A program made the position numbers and the translations under genes. From NCBI GenBank assembly GCA_002399085.1, contig DHCY01000022.1, forward strand, positions 1 through 64,000: DNA of 64,000 nucleotides. The letters run 5' to 3'. The notes beneath the pieces were generated by a model. The model was not told the origin of the DNA and did no database searches. It was given only the letters and a program-made list of their open reading frames with translations. This DNA is from Anaerolineaceae bacterium UBA4890 (GTDB lineage Bacteria > Chloroflexota > Anaerolineae > Anaerolineales > Anaerolineaceae). Positions 54,379-63,918 of this stretch are shown here, one piece after another (the stretch's first letter is position 1; each line of letters opens with the position of its first letter).

Positions 54379-56442
54379 CTATTCAAGTGGAATAATAGCT
54401 GCACCAGCTTCTTGTGCACCAATGAGCAGCACTTCGTCCTGGCTGCCAAGGAAACCAACTGCCTGATAGTGCCAGTTTTCTAAAGCAACTTCCTGCCAGC
54501 TATCTCCGCAATCACGGCTGAGCAGTACAAAACCCTGACCGGTAGCAGCCAGGTTGCAACTATTCGAGTCAGAAATTGACAGTATGTTTCTGCCTTCCCC
54601 AGCCAACAACTTTGGCTGCCCGGCTGGGATATTGTATTGATAAATACCTTCTCTTGTTCCAGCCAATAAACCGTTTTTCGTGTAAAGGAGCTTGTTCACG
54701 TTCACGCCTGGCAAGCTGAATTCTAATAACGCCCATCCTTCGCCTCGAGACTGATAGATATGGCAGGAGGACGTTGTTTCGCACGCCAAGGCATAAAATT
54801 GCTCGTTCGCAGGATTGATGGCAATATCCGGAACACTCTGCTCTGTAAACCCCATCGCCAGCCATTCATTGGCTACGCGCATAAAAAGTCCGTTTCCAAT
54901 GGTTCCTAAATAGAGGTTGTCTCCGGAAGCAACAAGTCTCAGGGGCAGCACCGCCTTCGCGGAACTTCCCTTTGAGTTATCAGTTCGCTCTGCCTGCTCC
55001 AGGTGATCCAAAATCACCTCACCTGGCAGCCCCACCTTCTCGCTTAATAACGCCAGGTTCTCGACTGAAATTTTACCCTCCGGCAAGCCAATCTTTCTCC
55101 AACCAACTTCATCCGATACGTATAACATGGTTTCGGTGAGGATATGCAGCTTCCCCTGGTAGAAAGCAAGGTCGATCACTCCCTTGTCTGCCAGTTTCTG
55201 CGTGAGTTCATCCCAGACCAAACCATCCGCACTGACAGCGTAGACACCCAAACCATAAACCGCAGCATACACTTGGTCGGTCGTTTCTTCTTGTAAGATA
55301 GCTGTGACCGCGTTCAGGCGCAAATCGCCCATCACTCCTTTCCAGACTGAATCACCGGCATTCGCGCGAAAAACTCCGTGCGATTCCGTCGCCGCAAACC
55401 ATCGCTTTGGGCTGCCATTTGCCACGATAAAATCGTAAAGCCGTTCACCATTCAGACCACGCGAGGTCCAGCTTTGGGCAAAATTGTCGGTTGAATACAG
55501 CCCATTCCCGTAGGTACAGGCAAAAACGCGCTTTTGCGTTCCGCCAAAAGGGTCAGCATACAGCCGGTAAACAGCTGTGTTGACAGGCAAACCAACCCTA
55601 CTGTTTGTCCAGGAGTAACCGTAATTCCAGGTGCGGTAAACCGCATCATCGTGCCAGACAGCCCCATAAACCAGTCCGGGATAGGCAGAATCAAGAGCAA
55701 AACTGCGCGCAGAATAATCGTACACCCCAGTGTTGATTGGATAAAAAGCGACTCCGGCATTGGTGCTCTTGTAAAACCCATGCTCGTGGGTGGTCAGATA
55801 GAGTTCGTTCGAGTTCAATGGATTGACATCGATGTCATAAAAGTAATCCGGCGTAGAAAAAACATCACCTTTAATCAGCAACGACCAGGATGCCCCGGCA
55901 TTCCTGCTCCTGTAAATGTTTCCAGCCAAAGAGGGAGGCACCCGTGTGGCAGCATAAATTACATTGCTATTGTTAGGGTCGATTTCGAGATCATAGATAA
56001 TATGGTTGCCCAACACTCCGCCGTTCGAGGCTTGCCAATCATCACCACCATTGTAAGAATTGTAGACACCCCCGCCGTAGGTTCCTGCGTAAACGATATT
56101 GGAATTCTGCTGATGAATCGCCAGGGATTGGATCTTGAGATTCGTTAGACCATTGTTTTGTTGATACCAGCTATCTCCCTGATCGAAGGTTTTGTAAACG
56201 CCACTGACGTAGCTGCCAGCATAGAGGGTTTTGTTTTGATTAGGGTCGATAACCAGAGCCGTAAACGTGCCTCCAACCGGTCCAACCGGCACACGAATTT
56301 GAGCGTTTTTGACAACCAGCGGGAGATAACGGTCGTGGCTCGCCGTTCCAGAGCCGGACGAATTTACTGCCAGGATAGCGATGAGCAGCGCGACAAATAT
56401 CCCGCTTAACCAACCGCCTGGAGTGCGTTTTCTCTTTTTCAT
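54379..56442 (-). CDS. Exported beta-propeller (BNR/sortilin-like) protein
   Basis: A 687-residue protein with an N-terminal membrane or signal segment (about 10-30: GIFVALLIAILAVNSS) and then a long series of blades with repeated motifs such as VYKTFDQGDSW and IYRSRNAGASW, typical of Asp-box/BNR or sortilin-like seven-bladed propellers; two propellers are likely. The start at 56442 (MKKRKR) gives a normal n-region; an ATG 15 codons upstream is also in frame. It is probably secreted or anchored outside and could bind sugars or proteins. Proteins of this kind are common in Anaerolineae. Confidence 0.75.
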   Translation of the reverse strand: MKKRKRTPGGWLSGIFVALLIAILAVNSSGSGTASHDRYLPLVVKNAQIRVPVGPVGGTFTALVIDPNQNKTLYAGSYVSGVYKTFDQGDSWYQQNNGLTNLKIQSLAIHQQNSNIVYAGTYGGGVYNSYNGGDDWQASNGGVLGNHIIYDLEIDPNNSNVIYAATRVPPSLAGNIYRSRNAGASWSLLIKGDVFSTPDYFYDIDVNPLNSNELYLTTHEHGFYKSTNAGVAFYPINTGVYDYSARSFALDSAYPGLVYGAVWHDDAVYRTWNYGYSWTNSRVGLPVNTAVYRLYADPFGGTQKRVFACTYGNGLYSTDNFAQSWTSRGLNGERLYDFIVANGSPKRWFAATESHGVFRANAGDSVWKGVMGDLRLNAVTAILQEETTDQVYAAVYGLGVYAVSADGLVWDELTQKLADKGVIDLAFYQGKLHILTETMLYVSDEVGWRKIGLPEGKISVENLALLSEKVGLPGEVILDHLEQAERTDNSKGSSAKAVLPLRLVASGDNLYLGTIGNGLFMRVANEWLAMGFTEQSVPDIAINPANEQFYALACETTSSCHIYQSRGEGWALLEFSLPGVNVNKLLYTKNGLLAGTREGIYQYNIPAGQPKLLAGEGRNILSISDSNSCNLAATGQGFVLLSRDCGDSWQEVALENWHYQAVGFLGSQDEVLLIGAQEAGAAIIPLE

Positions 56443-56500
56443 GTTGTTGCCTGTCAATAGAGCATACAACATTCGTGCCATTTTCACGGTGTTGCCGTAA

Positions 56501-57544
56501 TTACCCTACAACTTCCCTCAGGGCTCTCAAAAAACGCTCGATTGCAGGATCACCGATATCGTGGTGCGTCACCAGGCGGATTTCGCCGTCACTGGTGTCA
56601 TTAATCAAAACTCCACGCGTTTTCATTTCATTGATTAATTGGTTGTTGGCTAAACCCAGGTCAGGGTCAAGTTTGAAGAAGACCATATTGGTGTTGGGCG
56701 AGCCTTTTGTCAGCTGGACAGCGGGAATCTTCGCCAATCCTTCTGCCAGGCGTGCTGCCCTGAGGTGATCTTCTGCCAGCCGTTCGACCATACTCTCCAA
56801 CGCTACAACACCTGCTGCGGCAATGATGCCTGCCTGGCGCATTCCCCCGCCCAGCATCTTGCGGATGCGGCGCCCGCGCGCGATAAAAGCCTTGCTGCCG
56901 CACAATACCGATCCAACGGGCGCGCACAAGCCCTTGCTTAAACAAAATGTGATGCTATCGGCTGTATCCACCAGTTCTGCCGCTGGGATTTTCAGTGCAA
57001 CTGCCGCGTTAAAAATTCGCGCGCCGTCAACTTGAAAATAAAGCCCCAGCTCTTTCGCTTTCAAACCTACACTGCGCATATAACCGGCATCCAGCGCCTT
57101 CCCGCCACAGGCATTTTGTGTGTTTTCAACGATCACCATGCGTGAGATTGGCTCGTGAAAATCAGATGGGTTACGCATGGCAGACTCGACATCCTCAACT
57201 GCCAGGCTGCCGTCCGTCTGATTTGGAATGGTATGGATGACCACACCACCCAGGGCAGAAACCCCGCCGGCTTCGTGCAAAAAGGTGTGTCCGGCTTTAC
57301 CCATGATCACTTCATCGCCGCGCCCGCAAACTGCCAGCACAGCAACCAGGTTGCCCATCGTGCCGGAACTGACCAGCAGACCGGCTTCCTTGCCGAGCAT
57401 TCGGGCGGCTTTCTCTTCCAGCTTTATAACGGTTGGGTCTTCCCCATAAACATCATCGCCCACTTCTGCTGCTGCCATGGCAGCTCGCATTTCATCGGTC
57501 GGGTGAGTGACAGTGTCGGATCGAAAATCGAAGTATTTTTGCAT
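56501..57544 (-). CDS. ltaE: Low-specificity threonine aldolase
   Basis: A 347-residue PLP enzyme that splits threonine into glycine and acetaldehyde. The N-terminus FDFRSDTVTHPT, VGDDVYGEDPTV, and the PLP Lys in FCLSKGLCAPVG are family marks. It follows the RluD-like gene by one base on the minus strand, so it is part of the ileS-lspA unit. The acetaldehyde it makes could be a substrate for the tungsten oxidoreductase encoded 12 kb away, but this is only a thought. Confidence 0.92.
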   Translation of the reverse strand: MQKYFDFRSDTVTHPTDEMRAAMAAAEVGDDVYGEDPTVIKLEEKAARMLGKEAGLLVSSGTMGNLVAVLAVCGRGDEVIMGKAGHTFLHEAGGVSALGGVVIHTIPNQTDGSLAVEDVESAMRNPSDFHEPISRMVIVENTQNACGGKALDAGYMRSVGLKAKELGLYFQVDGARIFNAAVALKIPAAELVDTADSITFCLSKGLCAPVGSVLCGSKAFIARGRRIRKMLGGGMRQAGIIAAAGVVALESMVERLAEDHLRAARLAEGLAKIPAVQLTKGSPNTNMVFFKLDPDLGLANNQLINEMKTRGVLINDTSDGEIRLVTHHDIGDPAIERFLRALREVVG

Positions 57545-57545
57545 T

Positions 57546-58469
57546 TCAGGCTTTCTCCAATTGATCTAGTATTGACTGCAAGTCGGCAGGCAAAGACGCG
57601 GTGAACTCAGCTTCCTCGTTTTCCCCCGGCAAGCGGAGTAGCAGCTTACTGGCGTGCAGGAAAAATCGGTCGGTTTCGATGCTCTTCCTGCGCCGACCGT
57701 AAACCTGGTCGCCCACCACCGGGCAGCCCAAAAACGCCAGGTGCACACGGATCTGATGTGTGCGCCCGGTGAGCGGGTGGACCTCCAAAAGGGTATGATC
57801 GCGGAATCCTGCAACCGTGTAGAACTCGGTTTCTGCTTTTCTGCCCTGGTCGCCATAGACGACAGCCATGCGTTGGCGGTGCCTTTCATCCCTGCCAATG
57901 CGCGTCTCAATACGACCGGTCGGCGTGGGCGGTTTACCCTCTACCAGCGCCAGATAGCTCTTTTTTGCCTTGCGTGTCTTGAATTGCCTTACCAGCCAGG
58001 CATACGCATAAGTAGTTTTGGCAACGATCAGCACACCGGATGTATCTTTATCCAATCGATGCACGATACCCGGGCGGGTTGGTTCCCCCACGGCTGCAAT
58101 CTGAGGCCAGCGGTAGAGTAAGGCATTCACAAGCGTATTTTCAGCGTTACCAGCCCCAGGATGCACCACCAACCCAGCTGGTTTGTTGATCACGACCACA
58201 TTTTCGTCTTCGTAAACCACTTCCAGGGCGATGTTTTGTTCTTCAGGTAAGTCTTCAGCGATAGCCGTAACCAAGGCACTCACCTTGTCACCTGTTTCCA
58301 GCTTGTAGGAGGCTTTACTTACTACTTTTCCGTTGACCAGAACATCGCCAGCAGTAATCATGCCTTGAATCCTCGCCCGCGAAAAGCTGGCAATCTGCCC
58401 AGCCAGGAATTTATCAAGGCGCTCAGGAGACTCTTTAGAAAATGTGACTTCAACCAGCTCAGTTTTCAT
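57546..58469 (-). CDS. RluD-like 23S rRNA pseudouridine synthase
   Basis: A 307-residue pseudouridine synthase with an N-terminal S4 RNA-binding domain (RLDKFLAGQIASFSRARIQ) and the RluA/C/D catalytic motif HRLDKDTSG. The start at 58469 overlaps the lspA stop by 11 bases; a longer frame from 58541 lies in lspA and is not used. In many bacteria an rluD-like gene follows lspA as here. It should act on 23S rRNA; RluD sites are inferred. Confidence 0.9.
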   Translation of the reverse strand: MKTELVEVTFSKESPERLDKFLAGQIASFSRARIQGMITAGDVLVNGKVVSKASYKLETGDKVSALVTAIAEDLPEEQNIALEVVYEDENVVVINKPAGLVVHPGAGNAENTLVNALLYRWPQIAAVGEPTRPGIVHRLDKDTSGVLIVAKTTYAYAWLVRQFKTRKAKKSYLALVEGKPPTPTGRIETRIGRDERHRQRMAVVYGDQGRKAETEFYTVAGFRDHTLLEVHPLTGRTHQIRVHLAFLGCPVVGDQVYGRRRKSIETDRFFLHASKLLLRLPGENEEAEFTASLPADLQSILDQLEKA

Positions 58470-58992
58470 CTTTGGCTTCCTGGCTGACTTCCAGCTCAAG
58501 TTTTGCAGCTTTTTCCTTGCGTTCCTGGACGAACAGCCCAATCAACATCAAAATCACGCCGATTGTCACAGCAGAATCCGCCACATTGAATACAGGGAAA
58601 CGCCCAACCGCAATAAAATCGGTGACATATCCCAACTGGATGCGATCGATAATGTTACCAACCGCCCCTCCCAGCAGGAGCCCCAGGCTGATCCGAAACA
58701 GCAAAGGCTCATCGATGGCTTTGTGGTAATACCAGATGATCAGGATGCTGATTATCGTTGTGAGGACCAACAAGGGAATGTTGGCATTTTGGAAGATGCC
58801 CAGGGCGGCGCCAGTGTTCTGCCAGAAAGTAAAGCGGAAAAACGGTTCCAGGAAGGAAATCGGGTAAATTTCTTCACCCAAAGCCACATTTTGCCTGATC
58901 CAGCCCTTACTCCATTGATCGAAAATGACGATGATCGATGCTATACCAAACAGCAGCAGGTAATTCCCGATCCAATTTTTTGAGGATCTCAT
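58459..58992 (-). CDS. lspA: Lipoprotein signal peptidase
   Basis: A 177-residue membrane enzyme that removes the signal peptide of prolipoproteins. Four hydrophobic helices are visible; the catalytic Asp residues are D116 in GNIIDR and D139 in FNVADS, and FWQNTGAALG matches the third conserved region. The start overlaps the ileS stop by four bases. The ileS-lspA order is widely conserved. Confidence 0.95.
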   Translation of the reverse strand: MRSSKNWIGNYLLLFGIASIIVIFDQWSKGWIRQNVALGEEIYPISFLEPFFRFTFWQNTGAALGIFQNANIPLLVLTTIISILIIWYYHKAIDEPLLFRISLGLLLGGAVGNIIDRIQLGYVTDFIAVGRFPVFNVADSAVTIGVILMLIGLFVQERKEKAAKLELEVSQEAKDEN

Positions 58993-61900
58993 CTGAAAAC
59001 CTTTTCAATCTTTAACACCAGTTCTTCACCGTCAAAACTGTCTGTGAAGTTGCCAACTTTTTCGAGATCAGTCTCTTCCAGTTCCAACGTCAGAGTCTCG
59101 TTGGAGATGTACGCTGCATTTTCCTTGACAGCCTGCGTCAGTTCTGGTGTCGATTTATAGAAGATGCGGATCCGATCGGCAATTTCGAGACCAGAAGTCT
59201 TGCGCAGGTCCTGCACCCGGCGCACAAATTCACGCGCCAGCCCTTCGTGGAACAATTCGGGGGTAAGCGTGGTGATCAAAGCTGCCATGTAGGCACCTTC
59301 GGCAGCAACTTCATAGCCTTCCTTCGAAGAAGTGTGAACTTCCACTTCGTCGGGCATAATTTCGTAATACTTATCTTCCACCCGCACTACCAGGTTGAGA
59401 CCATCGAGCAATTTCAAAGCGCTTTCCTGAGCAGGCAGATCCAAAATTGCCTGACGGATCTTTGGACTGAGCGCGCGATACTTTTGACCGAGTTGTTTCG
59501 GCAACGGATTGAGGCTATAGGTAACCGCCTCCTCCTCACCACCCAACAACCGCACTCGCTTGACATTCAACTCATCTTCCAGAATGTCGCGGAAACGGTC
59601 GATCACCTCTCCTTCTTCTGCCCTGCCGACGGCAAATGCAGCTTCAGAAAGAGGCTGGCGCACTTTGATATTGGATTTGTTGCGTGCCGAGTGCCCGAGC
59701 GAAGCCAATTTCATTACCAGGGTCATATCCCTGTTCAAGTCTTCATTGATGATGCGCTCATCCACTTTAGGCCATTCCGCCAGGTGCACTGAGATCGGGG
59801 CGTCTTCTTCAACTGATGTGACCAGATTTCGATAAATTGTCTCTGCCATAAAAGGCATGGTCGGCGCGATCAGTTTACTGATGGTTACCAGTGCTTTATA
59901 GAGGGTCTCATAGGCAGCAGCCTTATCGGCATCCGACTCACTCTTCCAGAAGCGTCTCCGGGAACGGCGCAGATACCAGTTGGAAAGGTCATCCACAAAT
60001 TTCTCGATCGGTCGGGTGGCGCCGACAACGTCAAAGTTTTCGTAAGCGTTGGTCACATCCCGCACAAGTGTTTCCAGGGATGAAAGCAGCCAGTCATCCA
60101 GTTCCGAAAAAGCCGGGATAAGCGCGTTATCAGGTGTCCAGTTATCCAAATTGGCATAGGTGACAAAGAACGAGTAGGTATTCCAAAGGGTGAGCATAAA
60201 ATTGCGCACAACCTCACCAACCAATTCCTTGCTAAAGCGGCGTTCATTGCCGGGAGGGCTGGAGGTGTACATATACCAGCGCATCGGATCGGCACCATAC
60301 TCATCGATCACTTCCCAGGGGTCGATCACATTTCCACGGGATTTGGACATTTTCTGCCCGTTCTCGTCCAAAATCAGCCCCAGGCAGATAACGTTTTTGT
60401 AAGCGACACTGTCCATCACCAGGCTGCTGATGGCATGCAGCGAGTAAAACCAGCCCCGGGTTTGGTCGACTGCTTCGCAGATGAAATCAGCTGGAAACTG
60501 TGTCTTGAACTCTTCCAGGTTTTCGAAGGGATAATGCCACTGGGCATAGGGCATAGAGCCGGAATCAAACCATACATCGATCAGCTCAACCACACGCTTC
60601 ATCTGCCCATGCCCGCACTTAGGGCAGGGGAAGCGAACCTCATCGACATAGGGGCGATGCAGTTCGAGTTCGGAAAGGTCTTTTTCAGCCAGGTCACTCA
60701 ATTCCTGCCGTGAGCCGGCGCAGACCTGGTGTCGGCAATCGGGGCATTCCCAAACGGGCAGAGGCGTACCCCAATAGCGGTTGCGCCCCAAAGCCCAGTC
60801 AATGTTGTTTTCCAGCCAGTTGCCAAAGCGCCCGTTCTTGATGTGTTCAGGTACCCAATTGATCTCCTGGTTGAGCTCGACCATGCGGTCTTTGATGGCG
60901 CTAGTCTTGATAAACCAGGTCGGGCGTGCCATGTAGAGCAAGGGCGTGCGACAGCGCCAGCAGAACGGGTAAGTATGGTTGACCTTTCCGGCATCGAACA
61001 GCAGACCGCGATCGTGCAAGTCCTGCATGATGCCAGGGTCAGCGTCTTTAACGAAAACGCCTGCCCAGTTATGAACCTGGCGCAAAAAACGACCTTCGTC
61101 GTCGATTGTCATGATCAGCGGCAGATCATATTGTTTGGCGACTTCCATATCTTCCATGCCAAACGCCGGTGCGATGTGAACCAGCCCGGTGCCATCATCG
61201 GTGGTGACGTAATCGGCATTGACGATGTAATAAGCAGGCTTTTCAGGCGGGAAGAAAGTATACAACGGTGCATAGCGTTTGCCCTTGAGGGATTTGCCTT
61301 TCATCGTTTTCAGGATGCGCACAGGGCGATCCGCAAATACTTTTTCAATCAGGTTTTTGGCGAGTATCAGTTTTTCCTCACCCATGCCATCGGCGGTCAC
61401 CAGGGCATATTCCACATCAGGATGTGCCGCCACGGCAACGTTGCCAGGCAGGGTCCAGGGGGTTGTCGTCCACACCAGCAGGCTGGTGTCTTCGTCATCA
61501 ACCATGGGGAAGCGCACAAAAACGCTGGGATCTTCGGTATCTTCGTAGCCCAGGGCAACCTCGTGGTCCGAAAGCGGTGTACCGCAGCGCGGGCAATATG
61601 GCACAACTTTGTGCCCCTGGTAGAGCAAACCCTTATCCCAAATCGATTTCAGAAGCCACCAAACAGACTCAATGTAATCGTTGGTATAGGTCACGTAGGC
61701 GCGGTCTTTGTCCACCCAATAGCCAATGCGATCGGTCATTCTTTCCCAATCCTGGATGCGCGAAAATGCCGATTCGCGGCAGAGCTGGTTGAACTCAGCA
61801 ATGCCAAATTCCTCGATCTGGCTCTTTTGGGTAAAACCCAACTGCTTTTCAACTTCGATTTCCACCGGCAGCCCATGCGTGTCCCAGCCGCCACGGCGAT

Positions 61901-62138
61901 CCACGAAGTAACCCTGCATGGTTTTGTAGCGTGGAAACATGTCTTTGAAGGCTCGTGCCAAAACGTGGTGCACACCCGGCTTGCCGTTGGCGGTTGGCGG
62001 ACCTTCGAAAATCACGAATGGCGGGCGATCTCTGCGGTCATCAGAAGAGCGTTTGAAGATGTCGTTCGTTTTCCAGAAACGCAATTGCGTCTCCTCTTCT
62101 GAGGGAATATTGAGCCTTGATGAAACTGGTTTAAACAT
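58989..62138 (-). CDS. ileS: Isoleucyl-tRNA synthetase, type 2, GVHH signature
   Basis: A 1049-residue class I synthetase that charges tRNA-Ile. Length and the GPPTANGKPGVHHVLARAF-type start, compared with type 1 enzymes (about 930 residues), fit the eukaryote-like type 2. The HIGH-equivalent is G55-V-H-H58 rather than HxGH. The KMSKSRGN loop lies at about 596-603. A long editing domain (CP1) with GTGLVHIAPAFG is present. It is preceded by an isoleucine T-box leader and is the first gene of an operon with lspA. GxHH-type enzymes of this family have been linked to strong mupirocin resistance. Confidence 0.95.
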   Translation of the reverse strand: MFKPVSSRLNIPSEEETQLRFWKTNDIFKRSSDDRRDRPPFVIFEGPPTANGKPGVHHVLARAFKDMFPRYKTMQGYFVDRRGGWDTHGLPVEIEVEKQLGFTQKSQIEEFGIAEFNQLCRESAFSRIQDWERMTDRIGYWVDKDRAYVTYTNDYIESVWWLLKSIWDKGLLYQGHKVVPYCPRCGTPLSDHEVALGYEDTEDPSVFVRFPMVDDEDTSLLVWTTTPWTLPGNVAVAAHPDVEYALVTADGMGEEKLILAKNLIEKVFADRPVRILKTMKGKSLKGKRYAPLYTFFPPEKPAYYIVNADYVTTDDGTGLVHIAPAFGMEDMEVAKQYDLPLIMTIDDEGRFLRQVHNWAGVFVKDADPGIMQDLHDRGLLFDAGKVNHTYPFCWRCRTPLLYMARPTWFIKTSAIKDRMVELNQEINWVPEHIKNGRFGNWLENNIDWALGRNRYWGTPLPVWECPDCRHQVCAGSRQELSDLAEKDLSELELHRPYVDEVRFPCPKCGHGQMKRVVELIDVWFDSGSMPYAQWHYPFENLEEFKTQFPADFICEAVDQTRGWFYSLHAISSLVMDSVAYKNVICLGLILDENGQKMSKSRGNVIDPWEVIDEYGADPMRWYMYTSSPPGNERRFSKELVGEVVRNFMLTLWNTYSFFVTYANLDNWTPDNALIPAFSELDDWLLSSLETLVRDVTNAYENFDVVGATRPIEKFVDDLSNWYLRRSRRRFWKSESDADKAAAYETLYKALVTISKLIAPTMPFMAETIYRNLVTSVEEDAPISVHLAEWPKVDERIINEDLNRDMTLVMKLASLGHSARNKSNIKVRQPLSEAAFAVGRAEEGEVIDRFRDILEDELNVKRVRLLGGEEEAVTYSLNPLPKQLGQKYRALSPKIRQAILDLPAQESALKLLDGLNLVVRVEDKYYEIMPDEVEVHTSSKEGYEVAAEGAYMAALITTLTPELFHEGLAREFVRRVQDLRKTSGLEIADRIRIFYKSTPELTQAVKENAAYISNETLTLELEETDLEKVGNFTDSFDGEELVLKIEKVFR

Positions 62139-62142
62139 TTAG

Positions 62143-62415
62143 CCTCCAACAATTAAACAAAAAGCCCGTCCCTACAGGGACGAGCCAAAATCTGCTCGCG
62201 GTACCACCCCGCTTCCCGGTTTTTACCCGGGCGCTTGGTGCCCCTGTAACGGAGGGCAATCGGCTCGCTTACTGCAATATACAAGGTACGAATGCGTGTT
62301 CAGCGTGCGGCTCAGGAAGGATTTTCGTTCAACTGTTTCCACCCGGCTTCCACCATCCCGGGCTCGCTGATGGGCGATGTTGAATTACTCTTTTCCGTCA
62401 CAGCCTGAATTACGA
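62143..62415 (-). promoter_or_regulatory. Isoleucine T-box leader of ileS
   Basis: On the minus strand the T-box core GGGGTGGTACCGCGA lies at about 62197-62212 and is followed by a terminator hairpin GCTCGTCCC/GGGACGGGC (62164-62185) and a T run. Upstream are an AGTA-type bulge sequence after GGAAAAG and a stem I distal loop region. The probable specifier is ATC (62322-62320) in GAAAATCC, an isoleucine codon. Uncharged tRNA-Ile would favour the antiterminator and so ileS expression. TAAAAT (complement of 62415-62420) may be the -10 box. Confidence 0.9.
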
Positions 62416-62490
62416 TTTTATCACAGTTGTGGGATCAGGTTATTAAAAGTGAAACGATAATACAGATACCAACCGGGTGTCGGTGGAAAA

Positions 62491-62516
62491 TAAAAGAACC
62501 CCTCCAGGGGGTTCTT
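62491..62516 (-). terminator. Terminator after tRNA-His
   Basis: AAGAACCCCC and GGGGTTCTT form a stem on the minus strand followed by TTTATTTT. It lies five bases after the 3' end of the tRNA gene. Confidence 0.85.
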
Positions 62517-62520
62517 GGTG

Positions 62521-62593
62521 GGTGCCTGAAGGGGGTCGAACCCTCAACATCTTCAGCCACAGTGAAGCACTCTGCCATTGAGCTACAGGCACC
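62521..62593 (-). tRNA. tRNA-His (GUG)
   Basis: A complete cloverleaf of 73 bases. The acceptor stem GTGCCTG pairs with CAGGCAC, with an extra 5' G at 62593 opposite the C discriminator, the mark of tRNA-His. The anticodon stem CTTCA/TGAAG closes the loop CTGTGGC with anticodon GTG. The T-arm has GGTTCGACC. CCA is not encoded. It is directly downstream of hisS on the same strand. Confidence 0.96.
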
Positions 62594-62667
62594 ACGTTAG
62601 GCGGCTATTCTATCACAAGCTCGAATGTACTGCAAGCATTAATCGCTGCTGTAAATGATTTCTACTG

Positions 62668-63918
62668 TCAAAAAATTGAGCCGATTTCAGTCCGTAAAAT
62701 CGACCGCTGCTCAAAGCTGCGCAGGTCTTTCACGGTAACTGTGCCATTCGCAAATTCGTCGGGTCCTAAAACCAGGGCAAATTTCACTCCTAACCGGTCA
62801 GCAAGCTTGAACTGTTTGCCAAGCTTATCAGGCTCTGCCAGGATCACATTAAAACCACTTTCGCGCAGCTCTTTGGTAAGCTTGATTGACTCGACCAGCA
62901 TTTTCTCGTCAAACACGGTCACAAAAACCGTTCCAGGATAACTCAGGTTTGACGGCAGCAAGCCATAAGCCTCCAGCACCAACATAACCACTACATCTCC
63001 CATGGCAAACCCAACACCGGGAAGTGGCTGCCCGCCCACATCGGCAACCAGGTTGGCGTAATGACCGCCCCCCAATATCGCCCTGAAATCGCCCTTGGTT
63101 TCGTGGGCTTCAAAAACCAGCCCGGTGTAATAATCGAGCCCGCGGATGATCTTGGGTTCATAACGAATGTATTCACCCACTCCCAAAGCTCTGACATACT
63201 CAAAAACCTGGCTGAGTTCTTCCGATTCCTGCCATAAGTCTGTGTTGGCAAGCAGTACTTTAATCGCGTCAACCTGACCGGCACTCAAACCCAGATCTGT
63301 CACGTTTTTCTCCCAGATGTCAGCAGGCTGCTTGTCAATCCGATCGATCAATTTGAGCAATTCAGGTTTCGTTTGGGTGCCGATGCCAATTTCCGTCAGC
63401 TTACGGTCCATCAAGCGGCGGTCGTTTATCAAAATCTGCACCATATCCGCCCTCAGACCGACCAAGCTAAGGAAATTCGCAGCCACAGCCAACAGCTCGG
63501 CATCCGCCTGTACAGAATCACTGCCAATCAGGTCGATATTCCACTGGTAAAACTCGCGTGTGCGCCCTTTTTGCGGGCGTTCATAACGCCAAAACGGACC
63601 AAAAGCCCACCAGCGCAACGGAAAGACCAGTTCATTTTGCTGACTGGCAACCATGCGTGCCAGGGTCGGCGTCAATTCAGGGCGCAGAGTGATCGGGTCA
63701 CCGCCGCGGTCTTCGAAAACGAAAGCCTGCTCTTTGACCAGTTCCTCGCCCGATTTTGCTGCGTAGAGATCAATTGTCTCAAGGCAGGGACCTTCATAGC
63801 GTTGGTAGCCAAATGCTTCAGAAGCAGCTTTTAGCTTCTCGACCAACCAGGCGCGCCTCGCCATTTCATCCGGGTAAAAATCCCGCGTACCTTTTACGCT
63901 TCTCACGATGTTCTTCAT
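62668..63918 (-). CDS. hisS: Histidyl-tRNA synthetase
   Basis: A 416-residue class II synthetase that charges tRNA-His. Class II motif 1 lies near KGTRDFYPDE, motif 2 includes FGPFWRYERPQKGRTREFYQ, and the HisA-type signature RGLDYYTGLVFE is intact; a C-terminal anticodon-binding domain follows. GAGGT lies ten bases before the ATG. Its cognate tRNA gene follows about 75 bases downstream, so both may be transcribed together. Confidence 0.95.
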   Translation of the reverse strand: MKNIVRSVKGTRDFYPDEMARRAWLVEKLKAASEAFGYQRYEGPCLETIDLYAAKSGEELVKEQAFVFEDRGGDPITLRPELTPTLARMVASQQNELVFPLRWWAFGPFWRYERPQKGRTREFYQWNIDLIGSDSVQADAELLAVAANFLSLVGLRADMVQILINDRRLMDRKLTEIGIGTQTKPELLKLIDRIDKQPADIWEKNVTDLGLSAGQVDAIKVLLANTDLWQESEELSQVFEYVRALGVGEYIRYEPKIIRGLDYYTGLVFEAHETKGDFRAILGGGHYANLVADVGGQPLPGVGFAMGDVVVMLVLEAYGLLPSNLSYPGTVFVTVFDEKMLVESIKLTKELRESGFNVILAEPDKLGKQFKLADRLGVKFALVLGPDEFANGTVTVKDLRSFEQRSILRTEIGSIF

